In this document: positions 46,266 through 60,251 of the stretch, in pieces
How the letters are laid out: the number at the start of each line of letters is the position of its first letter
Position numbering within the stretch: position 1 is the stretch's first letter
NCBI GenBank assembly: GCA_001939145.1
Contig: LSRX01000358.1
Location: 556,384-620,383 of the forward strand
Reading direction: 5' to 3'
DNA length: 64,000 bases
Source: Symbiodinium microadriaticum
Lineage: Eukaryota; Sar; Dinophyceae; Suessiales; Symbiodiniaceae
Program-made: the position numbers and the translations under genes
The notes under the pieces: generated by a model
Database searches by the model: none
What the model was told of the DNA's origin: nothing
Seen by the model: the letters and a program-made list of their open reading frames with translations, nothing else

Positions 46266-46287
46266 GCCGGAAGATATCCGTTATGGC

Positions 46288-46950
46288 ATGAATAGCTGTC
46301 GCGGAAGACGGCGAGCCCACATGTGCCACATGAAGGCTGCTCTTTGGAGGGAGCAAGTTTTGCTCGGTGATGTCGATGCCAAAGTGCTGGGAAATGATGC
46401 CTGTGTGTTAGAGCTTACGCTATCCAAGCGAAGTGCATGCGAAGTTTTGGCCACAGCTGCGAAATCTGTCAAGAGGATCCGGAGACTCATGCTTGATTCC
46501 GGTGGCGGTCTTGACCTGATTGGTCTGGGGGATCTCTCACGCGGAAGGAGAGATGATCGTGCAGAATGCCACGCTCTGTCTGAGGACTGCAAATGGCAAG
46601 ACCAATTCTCCGGTGTTGAGGAGTTGATCGAGGCATATGTGCTCGATAGTACCCCGAGCTTGCTGTCACTAGGTAAGCGACATGGAACTAGGGTAACTAG
46701 GGTATCGCATATGGGAGCCCTACATGCACCTGAAGCTTTACGATCCAAATGGGAAACGAATCACGGTCGAGTTGATCAATAGCACTCCCCATCTCGCTCC
46801 CAGCGAGACGGAGGTAGTTGCCGGGCGTCACGATTTGCCTCGCATCTATCCAGCACTTCCTTCCACGATCATCGTGCATGAGGCCGAAGGTCCGATCGTG
46901 GGTTCGTCTGCTGACTGCCCGCGCTCTGGGCCTTTCATGGCACAGTCCTG
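46288..46950 (+). pseudogene. Retroviral-type aspartic protease remnant
   Basis: The frame contains IRRLMLDSGGGLDLIGLGD at about 46475-46530. DSG followed by a short hydrophobic stretch is the catalytic box of LTR-element aspartic proteases. It continues with CHALSEDCKWQDQFSGVEEL and IEAYVLDSTPSLLSLGKR. The natural continuation (HLKLYDPNGKRITVELINST, from 46727) is in another frame, so a frameshift lies at about 46690-46725. This protease would cut the Gag-Pol precursor; the copy is broken. Confidence 0.6.
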
Positions 46951-49374
46951 AAAGATCATCAGGTGACAGCATTCCGTGCTGCGATTCTACCGATGTTCCA
47001 GAAGCAAAGGGTTCGGGAATGGCACTTCCACAATTGGTCAAAGTCAAAATGTGAGAGAATGCGTGGACGACTCGATATGAACGCATGTTCAAGACCATGT
47101 TTCGACCGATGGCGGTGACTGAGAGTATCGTCATCGATCCGGTTTATCGAAAGAAGCTGGACTCAGGCTGACGTCTGCAGTCTCCGTCGACGGAGTGATG
47201 ACTCCCGTGAGGATGGCATGTGCCATCGCGCATTCCGCGACGCCTTCGGTTCATGGCCCGATTGAAGGAGTGCAAGAGCACCTTGTTGCGATTCACGACG
47301 GGGCGCTGACCTTCAAGCGCAACCTGAGGACGGAGATATGAGTTTCTACCTGGTTCTACCTGGTCTGCAGGACATGTTGACCACTTTGTCCATCCCTGTT
47401 TGATCCTGTGAAGAGCCAATCCTCTCCTAATCAGGACCATGTGGCTGTGTCTGGACGGGAGACCCGTCCCCGCTTTCATCTTGCTCACAGCAAGTTCGAA
47501 TATTGCGCCAGCGGATATGTTTGAGAGATTGATGAACGGGCTCCGAGCGATATGGAGAAAGCTGCCATCGGCCAATGTGCTCACCATCCCGATTGACGCA
47601 TTGTTTGAAGGATTGCTGCAGCATACATGGAGCCACCTCCTTCACGGTAGAGATGTCATGATCGGGATGCGCAACAAAATCATCGTGGACACCGAAGTCC
47701 TCTCATTGCACCTTGCGAAGATCACGTCAACGATGACATACGGAGTACGCGCAAAATGTGAGCCGGGATGCATTGGCGATGATAAAGAGGAAGAGATCGA
47801 GGGCACAGTTGCCAGTAACGAGAAAGATAAAATTGGGAAAACCCTCGACCCACTCGGGCCAGCTCGCATTCGCCATCTTCCCGAAGATGGGTTCATTCTC
47901 GAAGATGTAGCCTTCGTTGAGACCGAGGGTCAGTGCCGAGATGAAAGCGCGAATGAGCACTCCGAACCGATCATTCAGAATGTCCTCAATATGGAAGTCA
48001 GGATTGAGGCCAAGTTTGTTGAGGAAGTCGATAAAGTCGCTGGAGACTGCCGCGACCATCAAAGGGCCATCCACGGAGCGTTCGCCCCGAACGGGATGTC
48101 TTCCATGCTCCCGATGAAGAGATGATCAACCCTCCAGAGGCTCCTGCAGCTCCTGTGAGGTCTGCAGTGAAGCCGAGAGGTTGGCCGCCCCAGCGAAGGG
48201 AGCGACAGGATGTTCCGGTCCCGCTCGACGACGACAACATGGATCTCGATGATCTTGACGCGCAGGCACGATCGACGGGAAGTGATGCGCCGAGATCATC
48301 ATCGTACACCGACAGGTGGGCGAGAGAGTGATTTTCCTCCTCCCCCTTCGGAGGAACCGCCTCCTTCTATCCGAGCGGATCGGCAGCGTGCCGCTTTCGT
48401 AGTACCTCATACTGATGGACAGGTGCTATCGGCTACTGGGCGTTCCCACTACGCTGATCAACAGAAGCTGCCTCGTGTTCTTCGCATGAAGACTACAATC
48501 GATGATCTCAACCTAGGCCCCACGACCATTGGTCAATTCATCCGGCTGGCCAACGATGACGGCCAGCCGCCTGTCGTTCAGACTTCTGCAGTGGCCACGC
48601 TCATCAAGCTCAACGCAGATCCTAGAAATCCATTGCATTTGGAAGCTGCGGGAATTGAGCCGATGGTTGAAGCCACGCCTCGCAGACCCGGACGTGACCA
48701 GCTATCGATGAAGGCACAGGGTCGTGCGGCGTCTCCCGATTCTTCTAGCACCTGCACTGAAGCGATTAACCCAGAATACGGGAGTGCTGTGCGATCAGCA
48801 TCACAGCACCCCAAGAAGGCCCCGCGTACGGAGCCTTGGCGTCCAGAGCTCGGTGCCAAGCCAATGTCGACGGCTGAAGCTGCCGCCAGACATGGTCGAT
48901 CTCCTGCAACTACATCTGGAGGAGGAGCCATTTGATTTGGCGGGTCCGTCATGGAATCGACATCAGTGGTGATGTATGGTGTCTTGTGATTGCGGATCCG
49001 GCTGAGCCACCACGAGCATTATTGACTCGCTTCAGAGTTGATGTTCATGCCGGCTCTGATGGTGAAGCGGGCATCAGATACCATTTCTATCACGTTCCTC
49101 AGCAAAGCCTGGTCCCGCCAACTCAACGATTCGTACAGATCTGTCCGGTGCACCTCCGATTCGGTGTCTCGCTACAGTTCTGCCGCTCGCATAGGTTGCG
49201 ACTGTACAATGTGAAGCATAGGCCCAGTCGAGCCTCAAGAATCGACCCATGCCTAATGGTCTCTTCGTTGCCAGCTTTGAAAGTTTCCGGAAGAGGCATG
49301 GCTCGATTTACGACCAGGGTTGTGTGACACTTGTAAACTCCGCCTCTCTCAGTCGTGAGCTCGCGTCGAGGGGG
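46951..49374. other. Rest of LTR element interior, no pol domain seen
   Basis: Open frames on both strands (for example 47439-48125 plus, 47727-48074 minus, 48210-48935 plus) overlap and none carries an integrase HHCC, DDE, RNase H or YVDD-type motif. A Pro/Arg-rich stretch with WPPQRRERQDVPVPLDDDN at about 48180-48240 is the most protein-like. The polypurine tract is at its right end. Confidence 0.5.
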
Positions 49375-49688
49375 TGTGATTTAATTTGTCACTGACTTGC
49401 GTACACGTACACCTTGAGTGCTTGCTACGCATAATGCCAACTTTGTCTCACTCGCAGCTTGACTGCTCCAGACATGCCTCCTGCAAGGTCCAGCAAAATG
49501 CCGCTAGTGCGAAGGGTCGCCGTAGCTTTGTCTCTTAGCTGTGCAGTTAGCCTAACGGAAACTAGAGTTCTGATTCGATCTCCAGCATTGCTTTGCCTTG
49601 CCATTGCTATTGCTTTGCTTGCTGGGTATACGATTGGAGGCGCCCTGCTTTGTCACCATGAGTTAAGTGAACCCCTCTGCTTTCCACA
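49375..49688 (+). repeat. Right LTR
   Basis: 314 bases, TGTGA at the start and CCACA at the end. Compared with the left LTR it has small extra blocks, such as AATTT near its start and GGAAACTAGAGTTCTGATT in the middle. CGAAG follows at once. Confidence 0.88.
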
Positions 49689-50148
49689 CGAAGTACTGCC
49701 GAAAGCATTGCGGCGAAAAAGCCTGGGGCTTATATAAGTTGGGATTACACCCTCCTTGGCCATTTGTGTAGGAGTAGCGAGCTGCAAATCCCATCATCCG
49801 AGTCATGAGCGCACACAATTCATTGCGGCCTTGTGGAGGAAGCGATCCGAGGGCCTATACAGGACATGCTCAGCACGGATCTGACCAATGCTGTTGCTTT
49901 GGCTTCTCGTCAGATTTCACGTGGTCAATGTGCGAGGGTTCATGGCCAGAACTCTACCAAGCTCTAATCGTTTACAGACCTCGCTGGTATTGCCGAGTGC
50001 GAGTGTCGATTTTTTTAATCAATCCTTGTCCGGTTGCGGCGGCCTAGATTGGGGGGGTTTAGATTATGGAGAGTTTAACAGTAAAGGCCCAAAATCTTAT
50101 TTTTGTATGTCGTTGTCATTATTTGTCTTTATTTGTCTTTATTTGTCN

Positions 50149-51130
<982 letters not shown>

Positions 51131-53036
51131 TTGTTGTTTTGGTTGGTGTTTATGGTCTTGCTCTTGCAGTCTTGTTTTTGTTGTTTTTCTCCTTGTTGTG
51201 TTTTTTTTGTTTTTTTTCTTGTCTTTCTGGCAGTGCTTCTGCAGCTGCTGAGTCTGCATGTTGAGCTCGTTGCCAATGTTTTTTGCTTCATCCGGTGTCG
51301 TTGTATTCCGCAGCTTTACAGCACAAGTGGCACAGATATGGTCGTCAAGCAAGTCCTTCTCATCCAGCACCGTCCCATCCTGAAGCTTTGCCGCTTCAAC
51401 TCGGTTTATGGAGTTAAGAAGCCAGTTTTGCCAGCACCGGTTGCCACCCCGACTTACGCCGCACTCGCCAGGTTCGACTGTTTGAGGCGTGTGAACGGCA
51501 AGACGGCTGCAAGCAAGGAGCCGCTGAATGTAATATAGGGGTTTGCAGAACTGGTAGCATTATTCAGTCACTATTCCCTGGAGTCGGAATACAGAACCCT
51601 GTTTTCTGATCAACACAGCTGGTGGTTGATAAACTTCCAGAAGGAAAAACTGAAAATTTAATCCTTTCAAACAAACACCGCACAAAACGATGAGATGCCG
51701 AAACCTCACAAGTGGTGTTTGGTTCCTCAACACCTGAACAAGTTTTTCATCATTATATGATGGACGGCAATGCATGTATATGTATGTATCCTGAACCTGT
51801 TGCGACGACCTAGAATCCGGGGGCTTAGATTATCAGGGCTTTACACATCTTAGGCCTAAAACCTCATTTTGCCACGTACTTGCGAACTTTGTCCTTATTT
51901 TATTTGTTTGTTGTTGACTTTAGTTTGCTTCTATTTGTCATTATTTGTTTTTAAAGTTTATATTCTAATCATGTTCAACGTCTGGCTTCAGCGTCTTCGT
52001 TGTCTTCAACGAGGACTGAGGCCAGGCTGCCCTGTTTATCATGAATTGAGGCCATATTGCTGTTGAAGCGTGCCAACACAAGCATGCAATCTGTGTCAGT
52101 GGCAGTGGCAGGCCGCATGACCGCGTAGCTGCTAAACTGCTCACATGTTTGAGGCCGTTTGGCCCATGTCAATGTTTAGTACCAGCGCTGGGTTAAGATT
52201 GTAATGGATGGCTGAGCGAATGGTGACCGCGTATGGCCGCACTTCCTGCCTCCTCCGGGCCTTGAAGGTGTCCACAGTGTTGGCAAAAACAGCAAAAAAC
52301 CGCAGAAGCACACACCCCTTTGCCCGTCAAGCTTTTGCGTTATGCTGCCCGACAGCAGCAGCTGCTCTCACGAGCCACGCATTCTTGGGCTGCAAATCCG
52401 ACACTATGCAATGCATCTGCTGGCTTCGTGCCGAATTTGGGCGGGTGCTGTGCAGAGCGTGGTGTTAAATAGCGGTGGTGTGCTCCATGAAGCTTTTCAA
52501 GCTTGCACGCGGACGGTGACCACGAATGGCCGTGTGAAGGACATTTTGCCCTTACCCCTGTTGGCACGCTGGCCGACAACGTTTTACTATGTCTTACTGA
52601 AGCACACTGGAGCAGAAGCCGCACTTGTTCTGGCAAACCTTTGTCTTGTGAGTTTGAACGTTCAGTGGGACTGACAAAAGTCCAGTCCGACATAAAGCCA
52701 TGGAAGCACAGCAAAGCCAGGTCTTTCGAAAGCTACTGTCGGCGGGAACAGGTCGTCTACTGGCCAGGAAGCTCTCGCAGATGTGGCACAGATCGTTGGA
52801 AGACCAAGTCGTGCACCTTAGTTGATATCATTCAGAAACTATAGTTGATTGCCTGGTTGCCAAAAACCCTGTAACGGTAGGAACTTCCTCGTCAACGCCA
52901 GCTACACGCAAGAAGTCCTTGCACCCTGTACAGCACTCTGTTTCGGCCTTTGTTAATTCGTTGCAAGAAATTAGATATACGTATAGTTACAGTCGTGATT
53001 CGCTGGACACTGTCGTCAACTTAGAACAACGCAACG

Positions 53037-53091
53037 TCCACCAGCAATGGCCAATGGCTACGTCGTTCGTAGATTGGCCATTGCTGGTGGA
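53037..53091. repeat. Perfect 19-bp-arm hairpin
   Basis: TCCACCAGCAATGGCCAAT (53037-53055) is followed after 17 bases by its exact reverse complement (53073-53091). It lies near the right end of the inverted-repeat-bounded region. Confidence 0.9.
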
Positions 53092-53249
53092 TGGGGTGGG
53101 CGTGGGAAAAAGAGACCTTCGTGCATCTTGCCATCTGTTGGTCGGCTGCTCTGAGCCCTTGTGCCAGGTCTTCTTGATCATCTACATCATCGAGCTTGTT
53201 ATCTTTCAAAAATTGAAAGTTTTAAAGAAATAAATAAAATCCTTTTAAG

Positions 53250-53545
53250 ACTTATTTTGTCAAAATTTGTCTTATTTTGTCAAAATTTGTCTTATTTTGT
53301 CAAAATTTGTCTTTTTTTGTCTGTCAATATTTGTCTTTTTTTGTCAATATTTGTCAATATTTTGTCTTTATTTGTCAAAATTTGTCTTTATTTGTCAATA
53401 TGTTGTCAAAATCTGTTTTTATTTGTCTTTATTTGTCTAATATTTGTCTTTATTTGTCTTTATTTGTTTTTATTTGTCTTTATTTGTCTTTTTTTGTTTT
53501 TTTTTGTCTTTATTTTGTCAAAACTTGTCAAAATTTGTCAACATT
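53250..53545 (+). repeat. TTTTGTCAAAATTTGTC / TTTATTTGTC simple sequence
   Basis: About 300 bases of short repeats based on ATTTGTC. Shorter tracts of the same kind occur at 50113-50147 and 51890-51955, each just inside a copy of the terminal sequence described for 50030-53609. The Phe/Leu/Cys-rich frames here are repeat products. Confidence 0.9.
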
Positions 53546-53609
53546 TGGCTGAGCTGCCTCCAAAACCTATATAAATCTAAGTCCCCTATATCTAGGTCGC
53601 CGCAACCGG

Positions 53610-56230
53610 TCAATGAATCAACCAGCTGGGATGACGGTCTTAGTTTCGGCATGCAGTACGCCTAACCTCATTGTTTCTGAACGCTCTAGCTTTTGACTTT
53701 GGATGTCGCGAGCAGGTGCTGCTCCTGTTTCGGGTGCTGTTGTCTTTAGACACAGGCTCAGTCTGCGGCGCCGAACATGTCCGACAGCACAGACCCTCTC
53801 GCTGTAGCAGCTCGCCGCAGACAGAGAGGTTGAGCATTTTTGGGCGGGTTTTCTTCGAAAGTGCGCATCATGCAATAATTGCATCCCTCGCACATGCTGT
53901 GCCCTCGCAACCGACAGGCCATGAACGCTGCTGTGCAACTGCACCTGGGCACAGTCAGCTTCCACTGAAGGCTTGCCAAGACTGCGTTTAAGGGTTGACC
54001 GCGAGTGCGGAGCATCGTAGGCTAAAGCGACGAGCACGTCTGGCAGCTTCCTGTCGAAATTGAGCCCCCTCATGCGTACCGATGGCTGTAAATGCTGAGG
54101 TTCATCAACGATCCGGGGGCTTGCAGGCCAAAGGAGCAGATGACAGACAGTGTCCTGGTGGACTTGCACAGCCTCATGCACTCGTTGAAAGCCTTACTGT
54201 TGCAGTCAGCACATGCGGAACATGCTTGCAGCCCCCCGCCAATGAAAGCTTCATGTGCCGCTGCTTGAAAGTTGTGGAGAAAGCATCGAAGGAGCCATGA
54301 GTCTGTGATGGGCATTGGGATTTCGGATTCTGCTCAGCAGCTCGAACTAGTCGACCTCCTGCGGCCAGAATCAAGGTGACTGGTGGCTCCTGGTGAAAGG
54401 TATTTCCTCAAAGCAGTCGACAAGCCAGGAGGCCGTTGCAGGGACGAGGGCGGCTCTGAAGAATGTAAATAATCGAGACCGTGACAGCATCAGCACCACC
54501 GCTATACGCATGCCATTGCATGCGCATGCTCACGGAGCAATGTGACGGAGTACGCATATGTACGCATTTTTGCCTCACATCTCAGCTCTACCAACAAAGC
54601 AAGTATGTGCTAATCATACGCCTGCTCGCCGCTACCCTGAGCAGCGTTTTCACACGGCAGGAGCGGCCGGAATTATTTGCTTCGTGTGGACAGGTCTATC
54701 GCCTGTACATGCAGGTGGCTGCTGAATCCTTTGTTGAGCAAGGCAGGGGCACTTTTGGGCAAACGAGTGCAATTCCTGTACAGCCATCACGATCGGTCGG
54801 GGTAGATAGCATGCCTTGCGGAGTTCTAGTCTTAGTAGTTCCCATTGTCTTTTATTTCCTCTCCCTTTGTGTTACAATGTCTGTACATGACCCCCGCATC
54901 ATGTAACGCCTATATGATACCTATGTAACCCTGACATCAATACGCCACAGAAGTGGAGGCAAGGTGGAGCTGGCTGTGTTGACGCAAACCAGCACGCGTG
55001 AACTGAATTATTTGCAGCTCGGCACCCATGGCCTGAGGGTCCTAAGTGAGGACCCTGAAGCCTGAACCCTAAGCCCTACATTTCAGAGGCACTAGGCCAA
55101 GTATAAGTTTAAGCAGCAAGCTTGTGGGTTTGTGCTGTCTTCAGACTTCTCGGCTTCCAAGGCCTTGTGTACGGGAAAGGCTGTGAGATTCATGACCTGA
55201 CCTCGCGCTCTTTGAATTAGGCTGGCGAGCTGGGGCACGTGTGTATGTTCCACCGACAGTGGGTGCCAGGATCAGTCCTGCCTTGTACCTTGGGCCCAAT
55301 CCGAGGACTCAGGGATCCAGGGCGAGTGGCATCCCAGCTCCGCCCACCCAGGAGACTTTCACACGGCTCCACGGCGGTCGAGGGCAAGATGGCCACTACT
55401 TAGGGCTTCTCTGGGTTGCTGACAGCATCAAAGGTGTTGTGTCCTGGATGGGTTGTAGCTGCATCCGGCCTCTACCGTTACACCTCACACCTCTTCAGGC
55501 ACACCCTCGCGCTTGAGGGCTTTCAGCTGGAGTAGAGTCTGAGTAGGGTGGCAGCAGCAGCCGGAGTTGATCAAAATGGCTTGGCATGACAGAAACCCCA
55601 TGTTGTAGGCTAGAAGCAAGAGTTGACGTCATTACTAGCATAATGACATTGTTGCTATAATTACTTGTCATTCTTTACTGTTAGTATCACTATTCGAATT
55701 TTTTGGGGTCCCTTCGTGCGAGTACTGTACAGCAATTTCGCCTGCCGAGGCTGTTGTCCTTGACTGACACCTGGGCCAGCCTGACTGGGAAGCGCGGCAA
55801 CTTGGGGTTTTGGGTTAAGGGTTTACGGCTTTGGGACACAACCTTAAACCCTAAACGTTGATTGTGCGAGTGTGCGAGTCGAAACCACGCTTGCGGGGTT
55901 GATGGTTGATTGTAGGCCTGCTTCTCAGTTGCTTTCAGTCAGACTTTACTGGATTCCAATGTTTCTACGTCGTCTGTGGCATGCAAATAGCAAAACCCTA
56001 AACCCCCGTAAACCCAAAACCATCCTACCAGGATGTAGGCCTGAAACCTTCAGCCGGAAGCCAAGGATTCTCGACGAGTCCCTGGCCATGGAGCAGCTCC
56101 CAGTTTCGTTCCTGCAAGGAATATTTCCCAGGGCTCACTTCTTTCGTGCGAAACAGCCGCTCTGCCTCCCTGGGCCAGTTCATTAGGCAAGTAGGGGAGG
56201 GAAGACATTCGGTGTTCTTTGTTCTTGGAC
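53610..56230. other. Gene-poor stretch, weak candidates only
   Basis: Several frames read moderately well but compete with each other: minus 54315-54070 (Cys-rich, AHEAFIGGGLQACSACADCN), plus 54481-54906 (ends in a hydrophobic run VLVLVVPIVFYFLSL), and plus about 55225-55390 (GTCVCSTDSGCQDQSCL). None has a known family signature. Receptor exons that should lie between 42260 and 56230 were not recognised. CCCTAAA-type motifs occur at about 55060, 55848 and 55995. Confidence 0.35.
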
Positions 56231-56239
56231 CGGAATCCG

Positions 56240-59200
56240 AAGCGTTTGACGTCAACTGGTCTGAAGTTTCAGCAATGTGTAGCCAGCATACGCGTGCAGG
56301 CAGCCAGTTGACATGGCAGGGTTGCAGATGCTGTTCACTCAGCATGGGATCTTGGAGCAGCTGAGACTCGTGACGTGGGCCGTGTGGAGAAGCTGAGCAC
56401 AGACTTCGGCAAAGCACTCCAGTCTCTTCTGCACCTGGCCGGATCTTGATTTAAAGTGGCTGTGATCCGATTGGCTTGTTTGTCAGGGCCACGTCCCGGC
56501 CCGGCAACAGTCGACCACGTTCCGACAGTACTTTGCGACAGGCTTGCAGGGTTCCGTTTCGGATCTCGGGCATTCATGATCGACGGGAGACAGCCCCAGC
56601 GACGTAGGACACGAAGGTTTAAAACGTTCCTGATGCACTCTCGCAAAGCCTAAGTCCAAGCGCACACCTCCCTGGACGCTTTCGCAGTAGCTTCAACTTT
56701 GCCAAGGATGGACACTCTCCAAGATGCGAGAGGTTCTGTAGCGCAGCGCCCTATAGGCGGGTTTCGGGATCTGAGATTGAGACCCCTGATCGCCGCTGTC
56801 TGGGCATGCCTGGGCATGGGGAGGGGTTTAGGAAAAAAAGCTGCGGATTCGCTACCCACTCCTTCTAAGCAGTGCATGCCGTACTTGCCGTCCTATCGCC
56901 GGAATGCCTTGTATACACAACGCGCCCCTCCTTCCGCTTGGCAGGTCTCCTAGCGGCGGTTGGCGAACAGATCGCCAATATCCATCGGCTCCTTGGCATG
57001 GCTCAGGGCACGAGTTGGGATGGCATGCCATGTAGGGACGAAGCTGAGGCTGGCAGGCGAAGCTTACGAAATTGTATTTGGCTATCATGTGGACGAGGCT
57101 GGGTACAAGGCTGGTGCTCATCAAGACCTGTGAATGCGAGTGTCGGGTCGGACCTGTGCGGGGGGGCATTCCACTACATTCCTAAGGTTTTAGTTGTGAT
57201 GCTTGTGGATGAGTTGCCAGGTATTGGAGATGATGGGTGAAACGACGAATAGGTTCCGCAGCACACACAGGGAGCCTCAGCTGATCCAGAATAACCGACA
57301 CCCGCAGCAACCAGTGTCTCAAACTCGCCTCGCCTGAGCAAAGGACCTTGTGCTTGGAGCTGCTAACACATCCACCTACCCTGCCTTGCGCAGAGTGTCA
57401 AGCGTGTGCTTGATACGCGGGCCGCTTGGTAATTGAAGGTGAGGGAAGCATTCAAGGCTGCGTCAAGGGCTGTACTACAAGGCTACAATACAAGGTCCAC
57501 AGACGGATTTGGATCGGCTTCTGCGAGCGGATGGGATGGAATTCTGCCACTAGAAGCCTCGCAGTCATAGTTAGCTCACGATTAAGAATTTTGATCTTGG
57601 GTGGCTTCTCATGCTGCCACGTCCTTAGTGGGCACTTGCCCGTGGCGCGCGATAAATAGTGCAACCATGTAACAACTGACAAAGCTCATGCAGCCGTGGC
57701 CAGAGCAGGGTAAGGCAAGCTGTCAAAGCAAGCCTTCTGGTACTTGAAGCTTAGAAAAGGGTTGGCAGCTCTGCCTAGGATGCGCTCCGTCGAGGATGCG
57801 TACATGCGACTGGAGGTCGCTTCGGTGGCTGTGGCTGGCGGTTCCCGCAGTGACCAGACTGACAGCCGTTTCGAGATGATGTTGGACTCATCTTAGTAGT
57901 GCAATATTGGTGCAACATTGCGTTGCTTGCTGGGCGGATTTGGCAGACTTAGGTGAGGTTGACGGCTTGCGGCCGCTCACAACGGAGCTGGGTTTTCGGG
58001 AAAATCTTGAGTCAGGGCTTAGTGTGCCCAACGCAAGCTTCGAAAAGGACTTCAGCAGGTCGCCATCAAGGCAGATTGTGTTTATCATGTGCTCAGGCTG
58101 ACAATCCGCATCAGCTCCACTCAGCTCTTTAGTGCGTGAGTCGTCGTGCCTTACCTTGTGTACGCTGCATCGTATGAGTTACTGCTTTGGGACGTGAGCA
58201 TGCACGCGGAAGTGCTCAAACTCAATTTGCTGGTGCGGTGGGCACTGCAGCCCCGCATCAAAGCTGCAAGTGCCCCAAGCTTTTACTAGAAGACTCGCTG
58301 CCTCGGGTACAGGAGGCTCTGGCGTTGATGAGCGCGGCGGCCGATTCGCTTATAGAGTGCCTGGAATTCAAGTTGTTTGAGCCACGCAAAGCAATCAGCT
58401 ATCAAGATTGCACTCTCGCTGCCCCCTGCGTTCTACTTCAGGACTTGCCTTCAAGAACATGGTCGGTGTGTAAGTCCTTTGCTGTTCTGCAAGCGTTGTG
58501 AGCTTGAGCCAGCTCCGACCGTTGCGACCGAGGTACTACGAAGGAACAAGCAGCACGTGCCCGCAACCTGGCTTCAGTTCCGCCCCAATGAACAAAACTA
58601 CCCCCTCAGAATGCATATTCCCCTAAGAAGATGTAGTGGTGCCATGTTGTAGTGTTTGTTATACTGAACGTATCCATGTGTGTTTATGCGCTGGGTGTGG
58701 ACATGGCACTTAAGATATGTAGCTCGGTGGTTTGTTTTGGTGGCATGGTCGGCATGGCAGCTATTGGGCTGATGTGTTTCGTGCGACATGGTCCTTCTTG
58801 ACCTTGTTGACCTTGGCGTGAGGAGGGTTTAGCCACAAGATAAATCATAGTACCATGCAGAAGTATATCAGTATATGGGTTGTTCTTAGTTTGTTGGCCT
58901 TGTTTAGGTTTGAACTGCCTAATGTTCATAGCGTCGTTACTATGGGAACCCCCAGAAAGGTGCCCTTAATTTTTGAGAAGCCCCATATCCACCGAGAGCG
59001 ACGTAGCCCTGCAATGGTTGGTGAGGCAGGCAAACTTGACGTCAAAGGACTTCGAAGCCCTCATGCTCGAGGCATCCAATATCTGTGCTGCTCGGCAGTC
59101 GCAAGTTGAGCTGGTATTTGGTCAAAAGGTTTGTCATCGAAAGTCTGCTTGAAGAAGCAAGCTTGAGACAAAGGCATAGGTGAAGCAAGCACGCCTGCCA

Positions 59201-60251
59201 TCACACGAATTGACAGCATAAGAGTAGAGACTAAAGCACAGTCTCAAAGGGAAGTTGACCGCAGCGCATGCCATTCTGAGAATTGCGCTGTGGCACAATT
59301 TTTTTCTGGCCAAGGTTTCAGCCAAGAAGGCATTTGGGCTTCTGATCCGGCGGGATCTAGGGGACCGGCTGGGCGGCCTAGACTTGGACTCTTTCCAGAC
59401 CGGCCTGAACAATGTGACCGAGTCCCTCGAGAAGATCCTGCTGGGCGGCTTCGCCCCAAAGCTGCCGGCACCATCCAGTGAGGCTGCTTACAAGCTTGTC
59501 CTTGACGTGGAGATGGCTGTGAACAGCTTCCGAGAGGCTGCAGCCATTCCCAACCTTCGCACTGCCCAATCAGCAGGAGTCGCTGTGTGCGAAGCGGCAG
59601 AGACACTAGCCAAGCGGTACGTGGCAGAGGGTGAGGCGATGGCCGACCAGGGATCCTGGCTCGGAGCAAGGGCTGAGCGGGCAAACTGGCAGAGGGCACT
59701 GGCAGCTGAGGCCTTTGGTGCCGCCGCAGCTGAAACACCTGGAGCACTGTCTGAAGCCATCCTGCAGTTTGAGGCTGTGCACGGGCTGCTTTACAATGAA
59801 ATTATACCGAAGCGACAGGACCTTCTGCAGGTTTGGCAAGAAATCGACGTGGCTTGGGCTTCCTTCACGGTTCAGCTGGAGGGCCAGAGTGTGGCGGCAA
59901 CTTGTTGGTACTTACAAGGGAGTAGGGAAATGTGAACCTGACATCCTCTCCATACATATATATATATATACATACATACATATATGTATCCCTTTTGTTC
60001 TTTACCAAGCCCCCAGTAAGGCAATGTCTTCGGCTCTGAGTGAGTTGGACGTGATACTGGCCTCTGCGGTGCCGATGTTTGGCTTGAAGGATATCCCAAA
60101 TCCACCGACAGCCCCTTGGATGTTCGCGGCAATGTACGGTGCCCTGGGTGTGACGCTAACTTTTTGCGGCTGTGCAGGCTGCTACATGTTTCACAGATCG
60201 CGCCGCCAGAAGGTGGGTGACCCCAATACAGGAGGTCCCAACTACGCCTAG
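56240..60251 (+). CDS. PilJ-like receptor, C-terminal part with transmembrane helix
   Basis: Best exons are about 58985-59128, 59255-59888 and 60010-60251 (TAG). The first ends with LEASNICAARQSQVELVFGQK and joins in phase to LTAAHAILRIALWHNFFLAK, then FREAAAIPNLRTAQSAG, LSEAILQFEAVHGLLYN and LLQVWQEIDVAWASF. This matches the helical pattern of PilJ modules (N-I-x-A-x-R-Q-x then a long helix, later F/L-E-x-x-H and W-x-x-V/I). The last exon has a single membrane helix (APWMFAAMYGALGVTLTFCG), Cys residues, then a basic HRSRRQK stop and about 15 more residues. Weaker upstream exons are about 56305-56395 (VDMAGLQMLFTQHGILEQL, close to the INAAGLQRTLSQ box), about 57715-57895 (MRSVEDAYMRLEVASVAVAG) and about 58272-58360 (LLLEDSLPRVQEALALMSAA). 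The intron 59889-60009 has a TA/CATA microsatellite. I infer that it is the 3' end of the gene starting at 33786; a second adjacent paralogue is possible. Confidence 0.7.
59955..59990. repeat. TA / CATA microsatellite in last intron
   Basis: ATACATATATATATATATAC followed by ATACATACATATATGTAT in the 121-base intron before the final receptor exon. Confidence 0.9.

Larger units (their letters stand above)
42737..49693 (+). mobile_element. LTR retrotransposon (copia-like gag-protease, pol missing)
   Basis: Two related direct repeats flank about 6.3 kb. Both LTRs begin TGTGA, and end TCACA (left) or CCACA (right), so the left LTR has a perfect 5-base terminal inverted repeat. The same 5 bases, CGAAG, lie immediately outside both ends (42737-42741 and 49689-49693): a target-site duplication. 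A purine-rich GTCGAGGGGG tract directly precedes the right LTR, as a polypurine tract should. Inside are a gag-like region, a CCCH zinc knuckle and a DSG aspartic-protease site. No integrase or reverse-transcriptase motif was found on either strand, so the copy is deleted or was a non-autonomous passenger. The two LTRs differ by many substitutions and indels, so it is not recent. It sits in what is probably an intron of the receptor gene, in the same orientation. Confidence 0.85.
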
